From: Luzula sylvatica
Taxonomy: Eukaryota; Streptophyta; Magnoliopsida; Poales; Juncaceae
Assembly: GCA_946800325.1 (NCBI GenBank)
Contig: OX326957.1
Location: 61,153,070-61,217,069 of the forward strand
Reading direction: 5' to 3'
DNA length: 64,000 nucleotides
The notes below the pieces were generated by a model. The model was not told the origin of the DNA, ran no database searches, and worked only from the letters and a program-made list of their open reading frames with translations. Position numbers and translations under genes: made by a program. Positions 57,149 through 64,000 of the stretch are shown one piece after another (positions within the stretch are counted from its first letter, which is position 1; each line of letters starts with the position of its first letter).

Positions 57149-58576
57149 TCAGGAATGAGCTTTCTTGCCCAGAAGAGCCTCATGCGCTTCTTTATTCATC
57201 ACCACCCCCACAGATTGCAGTATCTTGCATACATCATCTATAGTTAGGTATTTGTTTGGTTCATTATCATCAATTTTGCAATTTACCCCTCTTTTTTCTC
57301 CGTAATTTTTTCTGCCTTTGTCCTTTTCAACAGATACTTCTCCTTTAAATTTCACTCTCTTAGCTTTATCAATCACTGAGACATAATTCTCTGGCATTTT
57401 ATCTTGCAGTCTTTCACTTCTTCTGAGCATCCTCAAAGGAACCATTTGGAGAGGCTTACTCTCATCCTCAACCCTAATCTCATCTTCCTTAAGGGTAAGT
57501 CCCCATTCCCTTTCCTTAAACCCTTCCTTTAGACTTTCATTCCTCATCATGTTATCTATAATCTCATTTAACTCCTCCTTTTTATCCTCTCCATTACTTC
57601 CTTCATCTCCATTTTCAGATTCTTCTTCAAGGTATTCTATAATATCATTACAGAATTTTTCATTATTGTAACCCTCCTCCTCATCACTGCTTATTTCCTG
57701 ATTTAACTGATTTTTTCTTTTTGATTCTTCATAGCTTGAGATTTTTGCCCAATCAATTAAACTAGGCTCTTTAAGCAATTTGACTTCCTCTCCGGTCCTA
57801 CCCTTGCAGTTTTTCTCCAGTACTGCTTCATTCATGGTATCTTCACCCTTACTCTTTTTCTCTTCTTCCATCCTTAATATTTCTGCTCTAATCTCTTTTC
57901 TCAATTCTTCTCCACTATTCACAGTAACTAGCTCTTTGTTTGAATTAGGTACCACTGGTACCCTATCTTCTTTCTGCTTTTCTATCCATTTTTTTGAATT
58001 TTCCTCTTTTTTAGCAGGAACACTCACAAAGACTGGTACCATAATGTCTTTTTGCCCATCTCTCAACTTCAATTTCAACGGTATTTCATCATTACGATCC
58101 ACATTCATTACTATCACTGCGTTTCCTTTGCTAATTCTTCGTATTTCTTCTATTGTACCGAAACTCTTAACCAATTCCTTGATTTTGTTTTCGTTTTCTA
58201 ATTTTGCAGGCAAATTCTTGAGAGTGATAATCAGTTCCTTTTGTTTTTCTTTGCTTTGAATGTAATTTGATTCATTTAGATCTCCTTTTTCTAAGAAAAC
58301 TTTGTATTCATACGGTCTGTAATAGAAGTAATTAGGGTTCTTGAGAGATTTCTTGCATAATTTGGCAATATGTCCATTTTCATGACAATTTGCACATCGA
58401 ATTGGTTCTCTGCAATCTTTCTTGAGATGATCACTCGCATAACACCGATAGCATTGCTTCTCTTTCATCCTAACATCCTTCTTTCCTACAAACTTAGATC
58501 TATTAACCTTGATCCAGTTGCCTTCATCACCCTCTCCATTATCCTTGGTTAATGCCTCACGATAAGTCTTATCCAT
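57149..58576 (-). CDS. LINE ORF1: RNA-binding gag-like protein, 475 aa
   Basis: The ATG at 58576 lies 132 bp from the 5' end of the element and gives the longest frame. Near the N-terminus are two CCHC knuckles, CYRCYASDHLKKDC and CANCHENGHIAKLC, which bind RNA. An RRM-like segment follows at about residues 105-195 (ELIITLKNLPAKLENENKIK, NAVIVMNVDRND). The remainder is highly charged and probably disordered, with Glu/Asp-rich runs (SSDEEEGYNNEKF). The protein packages LINE RNA with ORF2. Uninterrupted. Compared with other plant L1 ORF1 proteins, the knuckles lie unusually close to the N-terminus. Confidence 0.9.
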   Translation of the reverse strand: MDKTYREALTKDNGEGDEGNWIKVNRSKFVGKKDVRMKEKQCYRCYASDHLKKDCREPIRCANCHENGHIAKLCKKSLKNPNYFYYRPYEYKVFLEKGDLNESNYIQSKEKQKELIITLKNLPAKLENENKIKELVKSFGTIEEIRRISKGNAVIVMNVDRNDEIPLKLKLRDGQKDIMVPVFVSVPAKKEENSKKWIEKQKEDRVPVVPNSNKELVTVNSGEELRKEIRAEILRMEEEKKSKGEDTMNEAVLEKNCKGRTGEEVKLLKEPSLIDWAKISSYEESKRKNQLNQEISSDEEEGYNNEKFCNDIIEYLEEESENGDEGSNGEDKKEELNEIIDNMMRNESLKEGFKEREWGLTLKEDEIRVEDESKPLQMVPLRMLRRSERLQDKMPENYVSVIDKAKRVKFKGEVSVEKDKGRKNYGEKRGVNCKIDDNEPNKYLTIDDVCKILQSVGVVMNKEAHEALLGKKAHS

Positions 58577-59717
58577 TAGAAACCCTAAGAAACTCCTCGG
58601 AGTTGAAGAGCTTCGCCGGTGAAGATCACCAGAGTAGTTCTTGCTCTTGAATTGCCTCTTCTTGAATCGCTCTTGAATCGCTCTTTATTTTCACGAATTT
58701 CTTTTTTCCTTGTGAGACTATTTAATATCAGATTTTTTTTTTAAATTAACATTTATGAAGATTACTTTTGATTTGTACTTGTAACGTTTTAGATAAAATT
58801 ATTATGTTGTGATCATAAAAGATTTTGAAAAATCGCAGCGAATCGCGAGAAATATTTCTAGTTAATTTAATAATTACATAAACAGGGTCATGAGAACGAG
58901 GTGAAGAGTGTGTCGTGGAGTACCTCAGGAACGTTTTTAGCGACGTGTGGAAGTGGAAGAGACAAAACCGTGTGGGTTTGGGAAATACAACCCGGAGACG
59001 AATACGAGTGTGTCGCTGTGCTGCAGGGACATTCTCAAGATGTTAAAATGGTCCAGTGGCACCCCACTCTCGATTTACTCGTCTCTGTTAGCTACGATAA
59101 CTCCATCAAAGTATTTATTTACCCATTTTTTTATTTTTTTTTAATATGATTTTATATTATAGTGTTTTATTTGGGGAGAGGATGTGGATAATGAGGATTG
59201 GTGTTGTATTCAGACTTTAAATGAAGCTAGCAGGTATCTAATTTTTTATAAATATGTTCCATTTTATAAATATATATTTTTCAACAAAAAATTGATAAAA
59301 TTCTAACATGAATATATTTTTGTAGAACCCGAGACAATTAGCATCAGCAAGTGATGATGGATCCGTTAAAATATTCGAATTGGTTGAGAAATCTTGATTG
59401 TTTTATTTATGTATTATTTTTTTCTCTCGCATAGGAGAAATAAATTTTGACTGAGAAATAAATTGAAGTGATTTCTGATGTTAATTAAGTTTCTTTGTAT
59501 TATTGTGGTATTGATAATTTATTGCCCTTTCTGTATTTTTGTGTGTTGTATATTAAGATGATGTTCTCTAATAAAAGATATTTAATTTATCGTTGATTAA
59601 TGAAATGAAAATTTTCATGACTAATTATTAGGTTCAAGCATTTTGATATTACAAAAAGAACTTTAACATTTCATGATAAAATAAATTTACAGTGAAAAAT
59701 GCAAAGTTCCATTTTTC

Positions 59718-60825
<1,108 letters not shown>

Positions 60826-61040
60826 GAGTGGAGCAGAGGCGCGCGAGAGAGAGAGGCGCTGGAGTGGAGCAGGGCTGGAGCAGGGAGGCGATGGCTGGAG
60901 TGGAGCAGGGCTGGAGAGGCGCGAGAGAGAGAGAGTCGCGAGAGAGACAGAGAGGAAGAGGCGCTGGAGTGGAGTGGAGAGAGAGAGCGGTTAGAGTAAT
61001 TTAACGGGTCGGGTTAAATGTTTCGGGTCGGGTTTAATAA
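60826..61040 (-). repeat. GC-rich inverted arm, right
   Basis: Inverse of 51745-51960. Units such as ATGGCTGGAGTGGAGCAG and GGCGCTGGAGTGGAG recur three or four times with GAGAGA runs. The kelch exon stops exactly where these units begin, marking the capture border. 61050-61210 adds a further small array of AGGGGGCAA-type units not seen in the left arm. Confidence 0.85.
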
Positions 61041-61310
61041 TATGTATAAAATAGCACGAGTTAACAGCCATTTAACTGAGGGGGCACGAGTTATTAGACG
61101 GAGGGGGCAAATTGAACACAAATATCAAGTTCAGGGGGCAAATCGAACAAAAAAATTAGTCAGGGGGCAAGTTGAACAATTCGTAATTGTTAGGGACCAA
61201 AAACAGACTTTTTCCTATATTATATTATACTATACTATATGATACTATATTATATTATATTATATTATATTGTTTTATATTATATTCTATTATATTATAT
61301 TGGTTTATAT

Positions 61311-61779
61311 TGAAGGAAATACAGTTTCGGATCAACCGTAAAAGTGTACACAAGGATGAACGAATGTAAGCGTACATTTGTGGTCATAACTTTCAGTAGG
61401 AAAATCCAATTTGAATGGTTCAAATTGGGTTAGATAGATAATAAGATTATCTATAACCTTCATGTATAAATATTGTTCATTTGAACGAAGTATCAGTATC
61501 GTTTTAATGGAATACCAAAAGGGTGCGACAGTTTGACATACAGTTAGTAAAACGTCCGTAACTTTCGCATCAGAACTCCAATTGGGCCAGACCAAATTGG
61601 GTTAGAAATATAATAAGATTATCTACAACTTTCGTGAAAGTTTAAAGTCGGTTGGAACGATTTAATATTTTCGTTTCAACATAATACTGAAAGGGTGTCT
61701 GCAGTTTTCTGTCTGAAAAGGTGTATACGAGATATACATACCTTTTGGCCCATCATTATCCTATGTGATATAAATATGA

Positions 61780-61815
<36 letters not shown>

Positions 61816-62349
61816 ACCAATTTCATTCAGTCCAACCTGTGGAATTAATAAGATTAATCCAGAATATTGAGAGTCTTCTTTCTAAGAGCGAAAGAGTGCG
61901 AAGAGAGAAAACCGAGAAAAAGAGTTTTTCTCGGTGTAGAGAATCGATCTAATCAAGCAAGTTCGCCGGTGCAGCATCTAGGCAGTTGCACCCGCGACCG
62001 ACGATCTCCGACTCACGGTGGATACAAGTACAGGAGCGACACTTGTGGCTCTTCGATTGTGATCAAACCGAAGGAGCAAAACTGTCGGCTGTGGAAGAGT
62101 GTGGACGTGGGACGCACGAAAGACAACGGAGGCGTGTCAAGACGGTGGGAGACGTGTGGTATGGGACGCACGGGCTAGTCACCAACGTGACACCGGAGAA
62201 GGAAAGGATGCGAGCGATCAACCCTTCGTGCGTGATCAATTTCACGCTGGTAATCGTATATCCTTCTTTTGCATCATACCCTCGAAGTCATGGCGTGATC
62301 TTGAATTTTGGGAACCGGACCGGGCCCGGGGACGGGATATTTCCCAACA
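61311..62349 (+). mobile_element. Solo LTR in the right arm of the gene-carrying transposon
   Basis: 1,039 bp from TGAAGGAAATACAGTTTCGG to TTTCCCAACA, with the 5-bp duplication TATAT at 61306-61310 and 62350-62354. It contains a TATA-like GATATAAATATGATG (about 61769-61783) followed by a CT microsatellite (about 61785-61815). It is the inverse of 38186-39198 over its full length. The orientation is taken from the related LTR at 42886-47708, which precedes a primer binding site. Confidence 0.92.
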
Positions 62350-62818
62350 TATATTATATTACATTACATTACATTATAATGTTTTAAATTATTTTATATT
62401 ATATTATTTTATACTATATTATAGTATACTATATTATATTATAATGTTTTATGTTATATTATATTATATTATATTATATTGTTTTATATTATATATTGTT
62501 TTAAATTTTATTTTCTTATATTACATTATATGATAGTATATAATATAATGTTATTATTGTATAATATAATATAAATATAATATAATTATTATTCATAAAT
62601 ATAATTTGATAAATATAATTTGAAGAAATAATATTATAATGAAATACATGGATAGCTATATCCATGTATTTGGAATACATTTTTTTTAGTGGGAGTACAA
62701 AATACATGGACAAGAAATCATGTCTCATCTAATCCCTCAAATCAAACAAGGGGTTTTAGGCTTATCTCGGATATCGAAATTCTATCCCATCTAATCCCTC
62801 AAATCAAACATGCCCTAT

Positions 62819-63499
62819 GTCTATATAGGTTATTTGTTGGTTGGAGAAAGACGATATTTTGAGGAATCTTAAATGGTGCTCGAAAACTATCAACTTTATA
62901 GCTTAAATGGTGTTTTTTGATTCATATTAATATATTGTCTATTTGTTATTTTTGTCAAGGATTGTTTATATTCAGTTTGATTATTACTAAACTTTGAATT
63001 GTTAACTGTGTTAAGATATGCACGTTAGTTTGTGTCATTTTTGGTTTCAATAATTATTTTGAACTATGTGTAGTTAGGTAACTTGTTGGTGATCTAAATA
63101 TCGAGTAGGGTGAGGTTTTTTTATTTGTTTGTGTGATTGAGACTATGTTTATGTTTGTTTGTGTATGACTTTACATTTCATTTGTGATGTTTTATGTATT
63201 TTTTTATTAGTACTTAATATTTTATTTATTTACATATTAGTTAATATAATAATAATTAATGTATTAATTAATATAATAATTAATATATTGTACATTAATT
63301 AATATATTAATTAATTAATATAATATTTCAATATATTATTATATTCATTAATATTTTTTTTTTTATTAGTACTTGAGAGAGAGGGGTTGGGGAGAGTATG
63401 AACATTAAAAGGGCATTTTAGGCATAAAAAGATTAGTGATTTAATTAAGATTTCAAATTTTGTTTAATCTGCCGGCAAGTTGAGAGTCTGGATACAATT
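62819..63499. other. AT-rich flank, no gene
   Basis: After the TAT duplication the sequence is AT-rich, with a TTAATATATTAATTAATA-type low-complexity run at 63240-63350. No gene or element end is recognised. Confidence 0.5.
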
Positions 63500-64000
63500 G
63501 ATATTTTATAGGTTTCGAGTGGACAAAAATGATAAATCTTTAGTTTTGAAAGTATAAATTTGATAGTGGATTAATTTTGTGAGGAAATTAAAGATACCTT
63601 TAAGATTTAAGGTTTTTTGCTGGCTGAGCTATTATAAAAAAATTCTCACAATTGATAATCTGAAAAAAAAAAAAAAAAAAAAAGGGGAAGGAAGTTAGCA
63701 AATAGATGTGAATTATGTAAAAAAGAGGAGGAATCGGTGGTACATTTATTAAGTAATTGTGAAATTACAAAATGGATTTGGAGAAACATAAATGAATTGC
63801 TTGGAATTATCAATTCCATTTCTATCAGATCCATTTAATGCTATGCTTGATCAGGACCTGAAAATTGAAACAAGAGAATTAATTGCAGTTTTTATATCAA
63901 ATGTTTGGAGAGAGAGATGTAGAAGAATATTTCAAGGTTTACAAAAAAGAGAAAGGGAATTGATTGAATTGATAATTGAGGAATTCAAGTTATATCAGAA
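63500..64000 (+). mobile_element. L1 LINE fragment, zf-RVT region, running off the window
   Basis: The plus strand reads LKIPLRFKVFCWL, then ILTIDNLKKKK and, after a run of about 22 A, ANRCELCKKEEESVVHLLSN, then KWIWRNINELLG. After a stop and frame change it reads ELIAVFISNVWRERCRRIF and ELIELIIEEFKLYQ. This is the same C-terminal region as in the full LINE at 53480, with opposite orientation. The long A run lies inside the coding part where Lys codons occur and probably expanded there. Upstream RT is not recognisable and the 3' end lies beyond 64000. Confidence 0.85.

Larger units (their letters stand above)
53160..58708 (-). mobile_element. Full-length L1 LINE with both ORFs open
   Basis: A 15-bp target duplication CTTGTGAGACTATTT (53145-53159 and 58709-58723) encloses it. 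On the minus strand it runs from a 132-bp 5' UTR through ORF1 (58576-57149) and ORF2 (57106-53480) to a roughly 300-bp 3' UTR and a poly-A tail (53175-53157 as T on the plus strand). The ORFs are separated by 42 bp. Full length, clean duplication, uninterrupted ORFs and an intact tail indicate a recent and possibly still competent copy. It inserted in the large intron of the CIA1-like pseudogene, opposite in sense. Confidence 0.95.
52269..59397 (+). pseudogene. CIA1: CIA1-like WD40 gene, truncated at the 5' end and deleted inside
   Basis: Four exons are recognisable. 52269-52415 encodes [20 protein letters not shown] and [16 protein letters not shown]. 58886-59110 encodes [40 protein letters not shown] and [19 protein letters not shown]. 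59163-59233 encodes FIWGEDVDNEDWCCIQTLNE. 59326-59397 encodes RQLASASDDGSVKIFELVEK plus stop. These match cytosolic iron-sulfur assembly protein CIA1/CIAO1, a seven-bladed WD40 propeller that hands Fe-S clusters to target proteins. The first blade is missing, and so are the blades between exons 3 and 4. Exon 3 ends in phase 2 while exon 4 needs phase 0, so the deletion breaks the frame. The 52416-58885 intron holds the LINE. Confidence 0.88.

Overview
This window is nuclear DNA from a flowering plant, probably a eudicot. The evidence is AT-rich intergenic sequence, spliced genes with GT-AG introns, plant-type L1 LINEs, Ty1/copia and chromodomain-type Ty3/gypsy elements, FAR1-like Mutator transposases, CACTA, hAT and Helitron elements, and a plant tRNA-Thr. 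No species can be named from it. Most of the window is transposable elements nested inside one another. The clearly host-type loci are two alpha/beta hydrolase genes and one tRNA; several other host genes survive only as captured or decayed fragments.

Left part (1-21.0 kb). A chromovirus remnant on the minus strand (LTR 53-511, pol to about 2890) carries a 144-bp hAT-type MITE in its integrase. A Helitron 3' end lies at 2984. A 5'-truncated L1 LINE (3304-7615, minus, 13-bp target duplication) comes next, then gene debris on the minus strand that includes the last exon of an importin-alpha gene. A nearly intact Ty1/copia element (10612-15459) has only two in-frame stops. Two tandem, complete alpha/beta hydrolase genes (16283-17738 and 18199-21021, both minus) share all intron positions. 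The second holds an hAT element in one intron and an antisense tRNA-Thr(AGU) gene in another. The first 52 bases of the window match an intron of these genes, so a third copy probably lies just outside the window and was split by the chromovirus.

Middle part (21-43 kb). After AT-rich repeats and foldback elements comes the most interesting structure: a large Mutator-like element (26127-40357) bounded by a perfect 9-bp duplication. It encodes a FAR1-type transposase, a decayed Ulp1-type cysteine protease gene and a third gene on the opposite strand. A CACTA element and a solo LTR have inserted into it. It sits inside an older L1 LINE, whose pieces at 25690-26117, 40594-41005 and 42464-42885 are also separated by a MITE and a Helitron. 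The LINE reading frame resumes exactly across the Helitron, which fixes its ends to the base.

Right part (43-64 kb). An LTR (42886-47708) of the same family as the two solo LTRs contains an AT-rich repeat that is itself split by a second CACTA element. A minus-strand copia 3' end follows, then microsatellites. A second striking structure spans 51333-62815: a DNA transposon with perfect 20-bp terminal inverted repeats and a TAT duplication. It has carried off the 3' parts of two convergent host genes, a CIA1-like WD40 gene (plus) and a kelch-repeat gene (minus). A full-length L1 LINE with both ORFs open (53160-58708, 15-bp duplication) later entered the CIA1 intron, and a solo LTR entered the right arm. 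The window ends in another L1 fragment on the plus strand.

The nesting gives a relative order of events: the old LINE at 25.7-42.9 kb came first; the Helitron, MITE and Mutator-like element entered it next; the CACTA element and solo LTR came last. Apart from the hydrolases, the tRNA, the copia element and the 53-58 kb LINE, most coding sequence here is broken.
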